NCBI GenBank assembly: GCA_025360525.1
Contig: JANYCA010000034.1
Coordinates: 22,716 to 86,715 of the forward strand
DNA length: 64,000 nucleotides
Direction: 5' to 3'
Origin: Chitinophagaceae bacterium
Lineage (GTDB): Bacteria > Bacteroidota > Bacteroidia > Chitinophagales > Chitinophagaceae
The translations under genes and the position numbers were made by a program. This document shows, one piece after another, positions 52,490 through 61,773 of this stretch. The notes beneath the pieces are model-generated. The model searched no databases and was not told the DNA's origin. It saw only the letters and a list, made by a program, of their open reading frames with translations. How positions within the stretch are numbered: the first letter of the stretch is position 1; every line of letters begins with the position of its first letter.

Positions 52490-53200
52490 ATGAAAAATAG
52501 AATTGTAAAGATTATTGCTTTTTTGTCATTGTTTATTTGTTCATTTTCATTCGATGTGATTGGACAAAAATCGGGAGGCAAGGGTAAATGGATTATGCTG
52601 TTTGATGGAAAAACATTTAATGGCTGGCATGGGTTTAACAAAAAAGGCCCTGTACAAAACTGGACTATTGATGATGGCGCCTTGGTTTGTCTGGGTGCTG
52701 CTGCCGATGCAAATGGGGGAGATATTGTAACAAATGAAGCCTTCGATAATTTTGAATTAAAATGGGAATGGAAAATTTCCAAAGAAGGCAACAGCGGCGT
52801 GATGTATCATGTAGTGGAAGGAGATAAATACAATGGGCCTTACCAAACTGGCCCGGAATACCAGTTAATAGATGATGTTGATTTTCCGGAGAAACTGGAA
52901 GAATGGCAAAAAACCGGTGCAGATTATGCTATGAATCTAACCAATAATAAAAAAAAGCTACAGCCGGTAGGGGAATGGAATACCAGCAAGATTATTTTTA
53001 ATAAAGGCCATGTGGAGCATTGGCTGAATGGTGCAAAAATTGTTGAATTCCAGGCCTGGGATGATGAATGGACTAAGAAAAAAAACACCGGTAAATGGAA
53101 AGATTATCCCGATTATGGGATGGCCAAATCCGGCCAGATCGCCTTACAAGATCATGGGCACAAGGCATATTTCAAAAATATCTTTATCCGGAAGATATAA
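52490..53200 (+). CDS. Secreted DUF1080 protein, second copy
   Basis: 236 residues with a signal peptide (KIIAFLSLFICSFSFDVIG). Jelly-roll motifs: IMLFDGKTFNGWHGF, NWTIDDGALVCLG, FDNFELKWEWKISKEGNSGVMYH, YQTGPEYQLIDD, GHVEHWLNGAKIVEF, IALQDHGHKAYFKNIFIR. It is longer than the first copy by loop insertions and belongs to the larger DUF1080 subgroup. Only 10 bp separate it from the oxidoreductase gene, so the two are co-transcribed and likely act in sequence on one substrate. Confidence 0.9.
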   Translation: MKNRIVKIIAFLSLFICSFSFDVIGQKSGGKGKWIMLFDGKTFNGWHGFNKKGPVQNWTIDDGALVCLGAAADANGGDIVTNEAFDNFELKWEWKISKEGNSGVMYHVVEGDKYNGPYQTGPEYQLIDDVDFPEKLEEWQKTGADYAMNLTNNKKKLQPVGEWNTSKIIFNKGHVEHWLNGAKIVEFQAWDDEWTKKKNTGKWKDYPDYGMAKSGQIALQDHGHKAYFKNIFIRKI

Positions 53201-53252
53201 TTTTTAACCCCGGCTTTTTGGTTCGGTTTTTTTTATGCTTTAAAAAATCGGT

Positions 53253-54869
53253 ATGAAAAAAGAAACGAATCTATCGTCTGCTGAGAGTTCGCTACAACCT
53301 AAGGCCGAAAATATAGCTAAAGAAAAATATGCCAGTAAAAAGGTGGTGCCGTTTGCCACAGATAAAGTTAGGGGCCTGCAAGGAGTAAATGAAGTAAAAG
53401 AAAAAGCAATTATAAGGCGACGGGAATACCAGTCTACATTCGATAATTTACTGGTGGGTGTGGTAGTGCATGATCATGATACTCAAATTGTCTTCAGCAA
53501 TCATGAGGCATCAAATATACTTGGTTTAACTGCCAAACAAATGTTGGGTAAAGATGCAATTGATCCTGTATGGATGTTTGTTTATGAAGATATGTCTCCT
53601 ATGAAAATAAAAGACTACCCCGTAAATAAAGTAGTGTCAACAAAAAAGCCGTTAACAAATTATGTGAGCGGAATAATTCGTAAAGACAGAGATTATGTAA
53701 CGTGGGTAAATATCAATGCAATTCCTATCTTTCTAAATGATAATGATAAAAATGAGTTAGAAAAGGTAGTCATTAATTTTGTAGATATTACCCAAAGTAT
53801 AAAAATGGATGAGGCGTTGCGCAAGAGCGAGAGTCATCTTTCCAATATTATAAACAGCATTGGTCATCCGGTATTTGTAAAGGATGAACAAAGCAGGCTG
53901 CTGATAGTAAATGACGCATTTTGTAATCTGTTCAACCTAACAAAAACACAGGTAATTGGCAAAACACTGGCCGAACACGTGTCAGCAAAAGAACGGGAAC
54001 ATTTTTTTAGAATTGATAAGCAAGTGCTTGAAACGGGCGATGACAATATTACTGAAGAGTTTATTACGGTGAGTGGTGGCCCCACATTAGTCATTTCTAC
54101 CAGGAAAACAAGATACATCGACTCTACGGGCACAAATTTTTTGATAGGGCTTATATTCGATATCACCGAAACCAAAAAGCAAGTGGAAGAAATTGAGCGC
54201 TCACGTGTGGAACTTTCTCAATTAGCAGCTCACCTCCAAACAATACGGGAAGAAGAAAGAACCCGGATTGCCCGTGAAATACACGATGAACTTGGCCAGC
54301 AACTTACTTGTTTAAAAATGGATGCCTTCTGGGTTAGTAAAAAATTAGTATCCAAAGAAAAAACAATCGCCGAAAAACTAAAGGCAATACTCATGACGAT
54401 TGATGATATGGTGACAAGTGTTCGCAGAATTGCCGGCGACTTGCGCCCGGGTATTTTGGATGATCTCGGCTTAATAGATGCGCTTGACTGGCAATGTAGC
54501 GAATTTCAAAAACGCACAGGTAAAAGCTACCTGTTTACAACAACCATATCCGAAATTGATTTAGATGATGACAAAATAACCGGCATTTTTCGTTTGTACC
54601 AAGAGGCACTCACCAATATTGCCAGGCATGCAAAAGCCACACAGGTAAAAACTTCCCTGGTTAAGAATAACAAATATCTTATCCTCACCATTCAAGACAA
54701 TGGAAAGGGTTTTGACACAAATGATATGAAAAATAAAAAAACACTCGGACTTATCGGCATGAGAGAACGGGTAGTTAGAATGGGTGGTGAGTTGCTCATT
54801 CAAAGTGAAATTGGCAAAGGCACTACGATTGTTTCCAAAGTGCCGATCGTTAGTTCCGTCACTAAGTGA
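53253..54869 (+). CDS. Soluble PAS-PAS sensor histidine kinase (NarL-type, HisKA_3)
   Basis: 538 residues with no membrane helix or signal, so it is cytosolic. PAS domain 1 at about 60-180 (FDNLLVGVVVHDHDTQIVFSN), PAS domain 2 at about 190-310 (IINSIGHPVFVKDEQSRLLI). The HisKA_3 dimerisation helix has the phospho-acceptor His at about 344 (RIAREIHDELGQQL). The ATPase domain at about 440-535 shows an N-box (YQEALTNIARHAKA), DNGKGFD and GLIGMRERV. This group normally phosphorylates a LuxR-type response regulator; none is adjacent, so it is an orphan kinase here. Confidence 0.9.
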   Translation: MKKETNLSSAESSLQPKAENIAKEKYASKKVVPFATDKVRGLQGVNEVKEKAIIRRREYQSTFDNLLVGVVVHDHDTQIVFSNHEASNILGLTAKQMLGKDAIDPVWMFVYEDMSPMKIKDYPVNKVVSTKKPLTNYVSGIIRKDRDYVTWVNINAIPIFLNDNDKNELEKVVINFVDITQSIKMDEALRKSESHLSNIINSIGHPVFVKDEQSRLLIVNDAFCNLFNLTKTQVIGKTLAEHVSAKEREHFFRIDKQVLETGDDNITEEFITVSGGPTLVISTRKTRYIDSTGTNFLIGLIFDITETKKQVEEIERSRVELSQLAAHLQTIREEERTRIAREIHDELGQQLTCLKMDAFWVSKKLVSKEKTIAEKLKAILMTIDDMVTSVRRIAGDLRPGILDDLGLIDALDWQCSEFQKRTGKSYLFTTTISEIDLDDDKITGIFRLYQEALTNIARHAKATQVKTSLVKNNKYLILTIQDNGKGFDTNDMKNKKTLGLIGMRERVVRMGGELLIQSEIGKGTTIVSKVPIVSSVTK

Positions 54870-55002
54870 AATCATTTTTATGGGAGTGAATAATAATTTC
54901 GCTTTTTAAATGACCAGGCTTTTAATCGGGCAGTGTCAGCAGCCGATAATATTTTGTTCTACATTATTTCTATATCTTTCAAAACTAAACTACTATTTGC
55001 TT

Positions 55003-56292
55003 ATGCAGCGCTTTCAAGGACTCGTTGGTGTCATTCTTATTTTAGGATTGGCCTGGTTAATATCAAATAACAAAAAAAGAATCAACTATCGGTTGGTAAT
55101 AAGTGGAATTTTATTACAGGTTACCATTGCGTTACTGATTTTAAAAGTTCCTATTGTAAAATCTTTTTTCCAAAAAATTGGTAGCATCATTACTCATATT
55201 GAAGCTTTTGCTAAAGAAGGTGCAGCATTCGTTTATGGAGGTCTTATGGCCGATAATAGGGCAGGTGGCTCCGTACCTTATGGAACACCGGGCGTTTTTA
55301 TTTTTGGTTTTAGCGTATTGGCCACCATTATTTTGGTGTGTGTGCTGGTAGCAATTTTTTATCATTTTGGAGTAATGCAACGCATAGTTTCGTTGGTTGC
55401 AAAGGCAATGAACAAAGTAATGAGAGTGAGTGGTGCAGAGGCTTTAAGCAATGTAGCCAGTGCCTTTGTTGGACAGGTGGAAGCCCAGGTAATGATCCGT
55501 CCTTATTTAAAAGGAATGACCAAGAGTGAATTGCTCGCCAGCATGAGTGGCAGCCTTGCCTGTATTGCCGGTGGTATATTGGTGGTGTATGTAAGTTTTG
55601 GTGCCAAGGCAGAATATTTGCTTGCAGCCAGTTTAATGGCAGCGCCTGCGGCACTGGTTATTTCTAAAATTGTATGGCCAGAGACGGAGGAAAGTGAAAC
55701 AATGGGGAAAGTTAAACTGGAGGTAAAAACACCTTATACCAATGTTATTGATGCCATCAGTCATGGTGCCGGAGATGGCATGAAAATATCCATGAATGTA
55801 ATTGCCATGCTGATTGGCTTTTTAGGATTGATTGCCTTAATCAATTTTTTATTAATGAAGCTGGGCATATTATTGCACCTTAATTTTAGTTTAACCCTCG
55901 ACTGGATTTTTGGTAAAATATTTTCTCCAATGGCCTGGTCAATGGGTGTGCCTACGGCAGATGTGGCCAATGTGGCTACTATGCTGGGCAAAAAGTTAAC
56001 CATTAACGAATTTGTTGCTTTCAGTGATCTTACCCAAACCATGGTGCCCAATGCAGCCGGCCAAATGGTGAAAGGCTATCAAAATGTCATTTCAGAAAAA
56101 GCATTAATTATTGTAAGTTTCGCCATTTGTGGTTTTGCCAACTTTAGTTCTGTTGGCATGCAGATTGGTGGTATTGGTGCATTGGCACCCGAACGCAGGG
56201 CCGACCTGGCAAAACTGGGTATGAGAGCCCTTGTTTGTGGCACGCTGGCATCTTATTTATCAGCAACCATTGCCGGTTTATTGATGGGATAG
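55003..56292 (+). CDS. Concentrative nucleoside transporter (CNT/NupC family)
   Basis: 429 residues from the ATG at 55003 (MQRFQGLVGVILILGLAWL); a longer frame adds 31 residues outside the family's usual start. About ten membrane helices. Family marks: SNNKKRINYRLV, FVGQVEAQVMIRPYLKGMTKSELLASMSGSLACIAGG, and the C-terminal CGFANFSSVGMQIGGIGALAPERR. CNT proteins import nucleosides with Na+ or H+. A bidirectional terminator separates it from the ndk gene, which acts on the same nucleotide pool. Confidence 0.92.
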   Translation: MQRFQGLVGVILILGLAWLISNNKKRINYRLVISGILLQVTIALLILKVPIVKSFFQKIGSIITHIEAFAKEGAAFVYGGLMADNRAGGSVPYGTPGVFIFGFSVLATIILVCVLVAIFYHFGVMQRIVSLVAKAMNKVMRVSGAEALSNVASAFVGQVEAQVMIRPYLKGMTKSELLASMSGSLACIAGGILVVYVSFGAKAEYLLAASLMAAPAALVISKIVWPETEESETMGKVKLEVKTPYTNVIDAISHGAGDGMKISMNVIAMLIGFLGLIALINFLLMKLGILLHLNFSLTLDWIFGKIFSPMAWSMGVPTADVANVATMLGKKLTINEFVAFSDLTQTMVPNAAGQMVKGYQNVISEKALIIVSFAICGFANFSSVGMQIGGIGALAPERRADLAKLGMRALVCGTLASYLSATIAGLLMG

Positions 56293-56327
56293 AATATCTT
56301 TTACTGAAACCTAAAAATATTACAAAT

Positions 56328-56367
56328 AAAAAGAGGCTGACTCATACAATTGAGAAAGCCTCTTTTC
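56328..56367. terminator. Bidirectional terminator between nucleoside transporter and ndk genes
   Basis: AAAAGAGGCT pairs with AGCCTCTTTT, and ACTCA/TGAG pairs inside around TACAAT. A-run and T-run flanks on both strands suit converging genes. Confidence 0.88.
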
Positions 56368-56391
56368 ATTTATCTTAAAAAATTCGGATTA

Positions 56392-56808
56392 TTAAAACTG
56401 TTCCAGTTTGCTAAAAAAGAAATCTCCTTCAATCGCTGCATTTTCATCACTGTCACTTCCGTGAACGGCATTTTCACCAATTGAAGTGGCGTATAATTTC
56501 CTTACTGTACCTTCCGCAGCTTGTGCAGGATTGGTAGCACCAATCAATGTTCTAAAATCTGCTACTGCATTCTCTTTTTCAAGAATTGCCGCTGATATGG
56601 GCCCACGACTCATAAATTCTACTAATTCGCCATAAAATGGTCTTTCTTTATGAACCGCATAGAATTCGCCTGCTTTTTCAGCTGAAAGATGCAGCATTTT
56701 TAGGGCAACTATTCTAAACCCTGCAGCGTTTATTATTGCCAGAATTGCGCCTGTATGTCCGTTTGCTGTTGCATCCGGTTTAATCATGGTAAATGTTCTG
56801 TTACTCAT
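56392..56808 (-). CDS. ndk: Nucleoside diphosphate kinase
   Basis: 138 residues, the usual size. It transfers the gamma-phosphate of ATP to other NDPs through a phospho-His intermediate. Motifs: [17 protein letters not shown] at the start, the Kpn-loop-type [15 protein letters not shown], and active-site His-116 in [13 protein letters not shown]. The sequence is complete and conserved. Confidence 0.96.
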   Translation of the reverse strand: MSNRTFTMIKPDATANGHTGAILAIINAAGFRIVALKMLHLSAEKAGEFYAVHKERPFYGELVEFMSRGPISAAILEKENAVADFRTLIGATNPAQAAEGTVRKLYATSIGENAVHGSDSDENAAIEGDFFFSKLEQF

Positions 56809-56910
56809 TTTTTTATTTTTTGAGCCGCAAATATAAATCCTTTTGTTTTGTTTTTTGATTCCTTTTACACAACAATTTAAAAAACTGGCAGCAAACTAAA
56901 AACTAACCGT

Positions 56911-56918
56911 TACTTTTG
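56911..56918 (+). promoter_or_regulatory. TAnnTTTG -7 box of the DHH gene
   Basis: TACTTTTG matches the Bacteroidota -7 consensus exactly. It lies 9 nt before the ATG at 56928, so the transcript is nearly leaderless. It also contains the TTG that would otherwise be an alternative start. No good -33 TTG is seen. Confidence 0.5.
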
Positions 56919-56927
56919 CGCCGCTTT

Positions 56928-57947
56928 ATGCATTCTATTCAAGAAATTTTCACGCAATTACATACACCTAAAAAGGTAGTAATTACAACTCACCAAAAGC
57001 CGGATGGCGATGCAATGGGTTCTTCACTTGGTCTTTATCATTTTTTGATACAGTTAGGACATACCGTGCAGGTTATTTCTCCCACAAACTGGGCCAGCTT
57101 TTTAAATTGGATGCCGGCTGCTAAACTGGTACTGGATTACGACCGACAAACTGCTACAGCCGATGCGGCGATTGATACCGCCGACTGGATTTTTTGTTTA
57201 GATTTTAATATACTTAGTCGTACCAAGCGCATGGAAGAAAAGCTTAGCGCAAGCAATGCTAAACGTATTTTAATCGATCATCACCAGGAACCACAGGTAG
57301 ATAAATTTGCATATGGGGTAAGTGATACCGGCAAAAGCAGCACCTGCGAAATGGTGTATGATTTTATAATAGATTCAGGGAATGATGACTTAATTAATGA
57401 AGCTGTTGCTGAATGTTTGTACGCTGGTGTAATGACCGATACCGGATCTTTTCGCTTTCCATCTACCACGGCAAGTGTACACAGGATGATCGCTCATCTT
57501 AAAGATAAAGGGCTAAGCCATAGTAAAATTCATGAAAATCTTTTTGATAATTTTCTTGAAAACAGGTTTCGTTTTATAGGGAATGTATTGCTTAACCGCA
57601 TGGAGGTTTTTTACGAGTACAATACAGCATTAATTGCAATACCACAGCAGGACCTGATAAAATTCAACATTGTAACGGGTGATACCGAAAGCCTTGTAAA
57701 CTATCCACTAAGCATAAAGGGTATAAAACTGGCAGCAATTATTATTGACAGGGGAGAAGAACGTAAAAGTTCTTTCCGTAGTAAAGATGGGTTTGATGTT
57801 AACACGTTTGCCCGAAAATATTTTAACGGCGGCGGACATTTTAATGCGGCCGGTGGCCAAAATAAAGAGCCGCTGGAAGAAGTAGTGGCTAAGTTTATAA
57901 CCGCCATGAAAGAGAATAAAGATCAATTAAGTAACTATCAATTTTAA
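56928..57947 (+). CDS. DHH-family phosphoesterase (NrnA-like oligoribonuclease/pAp phosphatase)
   Basis: 339 residues from the ATG at 56928. The DHH domain has THQKPDGDAMGSSLGL (about 21-36), CLDFN, IDHHQEP (about 121) and AGVMTDTGSFRF. The DHHA1 domain ends with GGGHFNAAGG (about 305), the substrate-binding glycine loop. NrnA-type enzymes clear 2-5-mer RNA and dephosphorylate 3'-phosphoadenosine 5'-phosphate; cyclic-dinucleotide linear products are also possible substrates. No membrane or GGDEF domain, so it is not GdpP. Followed 16 bp later by the FKBP gene, suggesting an operon. Confidence 0.9.
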   Translation: MHSIQEIFTQLHTPKKVVITTHQKPDGDAMGSSLGLYHFLIQLGHTVQVISPTNWASFLNWMPAAKLVLDYDRQTATADAAIDTADWIFCLDFNILSRTKRMEEKLSASNAKRILIDHHQEPQVDKFAYGVSDTGKSSTCEMVYDFIIDSGNDDLINEAVAECLYAGVMTDTGSFRFPSTTASVHRMIAHLKDKGLSHSKIHENLFDNFLENRFRFIGNVLLNRMEVFYEYNTALIAIPQQDLIKFNIVTGDTESLVNYPLSIKGIKLAAIIIDRGEERKSSFRSKDGFDVNTFARKYFNGGGHFNAAGGQNKEPLEEVVAKFITAMKENKDQLSNYQF

Positions 57948-57963
57948 AAAATAAAAATCAACA

Positions 57964-58995
57964 ATGAAGCATTCTTTTTATTTCGCTGCCATAGCTGCTT
58001 TGCTGCTGGCAAGTTGTACACAACCTTTTAAAAAATCAGAAGGTGGCATGGAGTACAAAATTATTTCTGATGGAAAGGGTTCTGTAATCAAAGCAGGTAA
58101 TTTCTTTGAAATAGCATTTGACCAAACCTACAAAGGAACAAACAAAGACACCGTATTGTTTTCTTCCAAGGAGTTCTCTAACCAGATCGTGGGATTAGAC
58201 TCTGCGGCATTACCTCCTGTTTACTATAAAATCTTTAAACAGGTTCATGTAGGAGATAGTATCGTAGTTAAGCAAGTAACAGATAGTTTAATGAAGCAAG
58301 GCGGGCAATTACCACCATTTATTAAAAAGGGCGGTCATATTATTGCACATTACAAAATTGTAAACATCTTCAGTACCAAGGAATCTGCTGATAGCGCATA
58401 TAAGGCACAAATGGTAATGGCAAAAGCTAAAGATTCAATTAAAGGGCTTGAGCAATTAAAGAAGGATGATAAAACGATTGCTGATTATTTGGCTAAAAAT
58501 AACATCAAAGCAACCAAAGCAAAATTAGGCACGTATGTTCAAATACTTACAGATGGTGCCGGTGATGCAATCGATACATCTAAAGTTTTAAAAGTAATGT
58601 ACACTGGTAAAACCTTGGAAGATGGTAAAGTATTTGATTCAAATAAAGATCCTAAATTTAATCATACAGAGGCATTGCCAGTTAATATGGCTGCTCCGGC
58701 TGGCACACAAGGAAGTGTTATTTCGGGCTGGACAGATGGGTTGAGTTTAATGAAAAAAGGTTCAAAAGCTATTTTGTACATACCCTCTACACTTGCATAT
58801 GGCAAACAAGGTGCTGGTGCTGACATTAAACCTAATTCCAACCTGATATTTGAGGTGGAAGTAGTAGATGTAATAACAGCTGCTCAGGCAAAAGTTGAAG
58901 CAGATTTGGAAAGGGCTAAAATGGAAGCAATGCAAAAGAAAATGATGGACTCTGCACAAAAAGCACAAAAAACACAAAAGCCTTCAGTTAAATAA
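57964..58995 (+). CDS. FKBP-type peptidyl-prolyl isomerase lipoprotein, two FKBP domains
   Basis: 343 residues. Lipobox LLLASC places the lipid Cys at about 18. The N-terminal FKBP-like domain (about 28-140) lacks most active-site aromatics. The C-terminal domain (about 185-310) has the usual MYTGKTLEDGKVFDSN, VISGWTDGLSLMKKGSKAILYIPSTLAYGKQG and LIFEVEVVDV. The tail is a Lys/Ala/Met-rich helix. It is a periplasmic folding factor anchored to a membrane. A strong terminator follows. Confidence 0.9.
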   Translation: MKHSFYFAAIAALLLASCTQPFKKSEGGMEYKIISDGKGSVIKAGNFFEIAFDQTYKGTNKDTVLFSSKEFSNQIVGLDSAALPPVYYKIFKQVHVGDSIVVKQVTDSLMKQGGQLPPFIKKGGHIIAHYKIVNIFSTKESADSAYKAQMVMAKAKDSIKGLEQLKKDDKTIADYLAKNNIKATKAKLGTYVQILTDGAGDAIDTSKVLKVMYTGKTLEDGKVFDSNKDPKFNHTEALPVNMAAPAGTQGSVISGWTDGLSLMKKGSKAILYIPSTLAYGKQGAGADIKPNSNLIFEVEVVDVITAAQAKVEADLERAKMEAMQKKMMDSAQKAQKTQKPSVK

Positions 58996-59010
58996 TCTAT
59001 TCTAAATAGA

Positions 59011-59042
59011 AAAAAGCACTTCAGTAATGAGGTGCTTTTTTT
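59011..59042 (+). terminator. Terminator after the FKBP gene
   Basis: AGCACTTCA and TGAGGTGCT pair (one T-G wobble) around GTAA, preceded by an A-run and followed by seven T. Confidence 0.88.
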
Positions 59043-59100
59043 GTGCGTATAGCTGAGCGCAAAAGACAAACACTAGCCAGTGAATAAGCCGCAAGAAAGA

Positions 59101-59931
59101 TCATCCATTGTTATAAGCTTCAAAAAGCTTCACTGCCTGCCACGCTTCTTTTACATCATGCACTCTCAATAGGGAGGCGCCGTTTAGCAGGGCGATGGTA
59201 TTTAAACTGGTGGTGCCGTTGAGTGCTTCTGCCGCAGTAAGATTTAGGGTTTTATAAATGGTACTTTTCCTGGATAGCCCAACGAGCAAAGGTGCATCCA
59301 GTATGCTAAAGGTCGAAAGGTTTTTCAGTAAAAGAAAATTTTGCTCAATGGTTTTTCCAAAACCAAAACCAGGGTCAACAATCACATCGTTGATACCTGC
59401 TTTTCTGCAAATATCCATCCGGCGACTCAAGTAATCGAGTACATCTGAAACCACATTTTGATAATTCGTTTGCCGCTGCATAGTATCCGGTGTGCCTTGC
59501 ATATGCATGCAAATAAAAGGGGTTTTTAAATCAGCTACCACATTCAGCATCGCCTGGTCCATGGTGCCACCACTAACATCATTAACAATGCTGGCACCTG
59601 CTTTTACCGCTGCCTTAGCTACTGCACTGTAAAAAGTATCTACAGAAATTACTGCTTCAGAATACTGTTGCGCAATGGCTTCAATAACAGGTATCACCCT
59701 GCCGATTTCTTCAGCTGCTGAAATTTGTTTACTGCCTGGTTTAGTGCTTTGTCCGCCAATGTCTAAAACTACTGCTCCATCTGCCAGCATAGTGCCAGCA
59801 AGCGTTACAATGCTGTCCATTTCTTTCGATAAATTACCTTCATAAAAAGAATCGGGTGTGGCATTAATAATGCCCATTACCCAAGGCCGGTCTATCACCA
59901 ATAATTTTCCTTTGCAGTTAATTGTGAACAT
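59101..59931 (-). CDS. folP: Dihydropteroate synthase
   Basis: 276 residues, full length. It condenses 6-hydroxymethyl-dihydropterin pyrophosphate with p-aminobenzoate in folate synthesis. Motifs: VMGIINATPDSFYEG, LDIGGQSTKPGS (sulfonamide-site loop), VDTFYSAVAKAAVKAGA, IVNDVSGG, VDPGFGFGKT and GLSRKSTI. Sulfonamide-resistance changes cannot be called from sequence alone. It is divergent from the DUF1599 gene, with a 54-bp gap holding both promoters. Confidence 0.96.
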   Translation of the reverse strand: MFTINCKGKLLVIDRPWVMGIINATPDSFYEGNLSKEMDSIVTLAGTMLADGAVVLDIGGQSTKPGSKQISAAEEIGRVIPVIEAIAQQYSEAVISVDTFYSAVAKAAVKAGASIVNDVSGGTMDQAMLNVVADLKTPFICMHMQGTPDTMQRQTNYQNVVSDVLDYLSRRMDICRKAGINDVIVDPGFGFGKTIEQNFLLLKNLSTFSILDAPLLVGLSRKSTIYKTLNLTAAEALNGTTSLNTIALLNGASLLRVHDVKEAWQAVKLFEAYNNG

Positions 59932-59985
59932 CAGCTAGAAACAAGTATTTTTGAAGATAACAAAAGTATATACATTCAGTTTACT

Positions 59986-60513
59986 ATGAACACCAATCAC
60001 CAATACGACAGTGCAGTACTTAGCTGCAAAGAAATATTTTTACATAAAGCAGCCGATTATGGCACTTCCTGGCGGGTTTACCGGATTATTTCGGTAGTAG
60101 ACCAAATTTACATTAAAGCCAAACGAATAAGGACTATCCAGGAAAAAGGAGAACAACGGATTGGCGATGATATAGTGAGTGAGTTTAAGGGTATTTTAAA
60201 CTATGCTATCATTGGCCTTATTCAATTGGACATACAAGATGATACAGTAGAAGATTTGCCGCTGGAAACGGTAGCAAGTTTGTATGAAGAGAAAGTCACC
60301 ATTGCCAAAGCGCTGATGATGGATAAAAACCATGATTATGGCGAAGCATGGCGAAGCATGAGCCAGGAAAGTTTTGTAGACCTGATATTAGCCAAGCTCC
60401 TGCGGATAAAAAAGATATTGAGTAATGATGGTAAAACAATTATGAGTGAAGGGATTGATGCCAATTTTTATGATATAATAAACTATGCAGTTTTTGCTTT
60501 GATATTGTCATAA
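59986..60513 (+). CDS. DUF1599 family protein (two repeats)
   Basis: 175 residues, cytosolic, two related halves: KAADYGTSWRVYRIISVVDQIYIKAKRI and DKNHDYGEAWRSMSQESFVDLILAKLLRIKKI, each followed by an EFKGILNYAI / NFYDIINYAV helix. DUF1599 is conserved in Bacteroidota next to folP and BT_3928-type genes. The D-Y-G-x-x-W motif is shared with phage nucleotide-modification-associated domains, so a role with nucleotides is possible but unproven. A perfect 10-bp tandem duplication (GCGAAGCATG twice) occurs at 60343-60362 inside the second repeat. Confidence 0.85.
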   Translation: MNTNHQYDSAVLSCKEIFLHKAADYGTSWRVYRIISVVDQIYIKAKRIRTIQEKGEQRIGDDIVSEFKGILNYAIIGLIQLDIQDDTVEDLPLETVASLYEEKVTIAKALMMDKNHDYGEAWRSMSQESFVDLILAKLLRIKKILSNDGKTIMSEGIDANFYDIINYAVFALILS

Positions 60514-60614
60514 TCAGTTACACAAAAAGCAATAAAAAATAAAATTATCTGCTTAAATAATCTTTTAGTTTAAAGAACTAGCATTTCATTAATGATCGTA
60601 ATAAAATTAATTGT

Positions 60615-61733
60615 ATGAAAATATCAGTAGGTGTTGCAAGGGTATTGGTGGGTGTTCTCTTTATTTTTTCCGGGTTGGTAAAGGCAATAGATCCACTCGG
60701 TTTAAACTATAAAATGCAGGAGTTTTTTGAAGTATGGTCTAGCGAAGGTTACCTGGTTACTATTGTGAACCAGATGCATAGCTACTCTTTTGTAATCACG
60801 TTGTTGATGATAGTTTTGGAAGTTGCATTGGGTGTTAGCCTGTTGGTTGGCTGGAGAAAAAATATTGTTCTACGGTTATTGCTTCTTTTGATATTGTTTT
60901 TTACCTTTTTAACAAGCTATGTGTTATTTAGCGGTAAAATTCGTAGTTGCGGTTGTTTTGGAGATTGTATCCCATTAACGCCCATTCAAACATTCACAAA
61001 AGATATTATTTTGCTGGGGCTCATTATTTTCCTGATGCTGAAGAAGGAATATATTAAACCACTTTTTAAGGAACTGTTACCGCTTGCTTTCGTTTTAATT
61101 TCAGTTATTGCTACCGGTTTTTTACAAATGTATGTTATTGATCATTTGCCTTTGGTTGATTGCCTTCCTTATAAAAAAGGTAATGATTTACTGGAGCTGC
61201 GTAAAATGCCGGCCAATGCCATCCCCGATAAATTCACCTATACATTTGTTTATGAAAAGGCAGGAGAAAAAAAAGATTTTGCAGTAACAAACCTGCCCGA
61301 TAGTACCTGGAAATTTGTAGAGCGTAAAGAAACCCTGGTACAAAAGGGGGTGAACAATGTGCCAAAAATTAATGATTTTATTTTGGCTGATTCATCAGGT
61401 TCAGACTCTACCGAAACCATTTTAAGCAAACCTGCTTATTATTTATTTTTTGTTAAAGAGATGGAAGATGAGGGTGAAAAATGGATAAGTGTGTTTACAG
61501 ATATTGCCAAAAAAGCAAAGCAGCAAAACTTACCCATTTATATTGTTACCTCCGATAGAAAAAATGTACATGCATTTCTAAATGAACAGCATAGTTTTAA
61601 CCTGCCAGTGTACACCTGCGACGGTGTAGCCATCAAGACTGCTGCAAGGGCCAATCCAACTATTTTTGTAATGAAGGGGCCTGTAGTGCAACAAAAATAT
61701 AGCTGGGCAGATATGAAAGTGCTGCTGAAGTAA
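60615..61733 (+). CDS. BT_3928-like membrane protein (DoxX-like plus thioredoxin-like part)
   Basis: 372 residues. Four membrane helices at about 7-170 have the DoxX-like start VARVLVGVLFIFSGLVKAIDPLG and the loop SCGCFGDCIPLT, with several Cys on one membrane face. A further helix and a periplasmic C-terminal part (about 185-372) follow; that part has a thioredoxin-fold-like layout but no CxxC pair, having YTCDG instead. The layout matches the Bacteroidota BT_3928 family that follows DUF1599 near folP. Redox or envelope role likely, not shown. Confidence 0.85.
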   Translation: MKISVGVARVLVGVLFIFSGLVKAIDPLGLNYKMQEFFEVWSSEGYLVTIVNQMHSYSFVITLLMIVLEVALGVSLLVGWRKNIVLRLLLLLILFFTFLTSYVLFSGKIRSCGCFGDCIPLTPIQTFTKDIILLGLIIFLMLKKEYIKPLFKELLPLAFVLISVIATGFLQMYVIDHLPLVDCLPYKKGNDLLELRKMPANAIPDKFTYTFVYEKAGEKKDFAVTNLPDSTWKFVERKETLVQKGVNNVPKINDFILADSSGSDSTETILSKPAYYLFFVKEMEDEGEKWISVFTDIAKKAKQQNLPIYIVTSDRKNVHAFLNEQHSFNLPVYTCDGVAIKTAARANPTIFVMKGPVVQQKYSWADMKVLLK

Positions 61734-61773
61734 CAACAGCATTCCGTAAACCATCATTATTAATTATTGGCAA

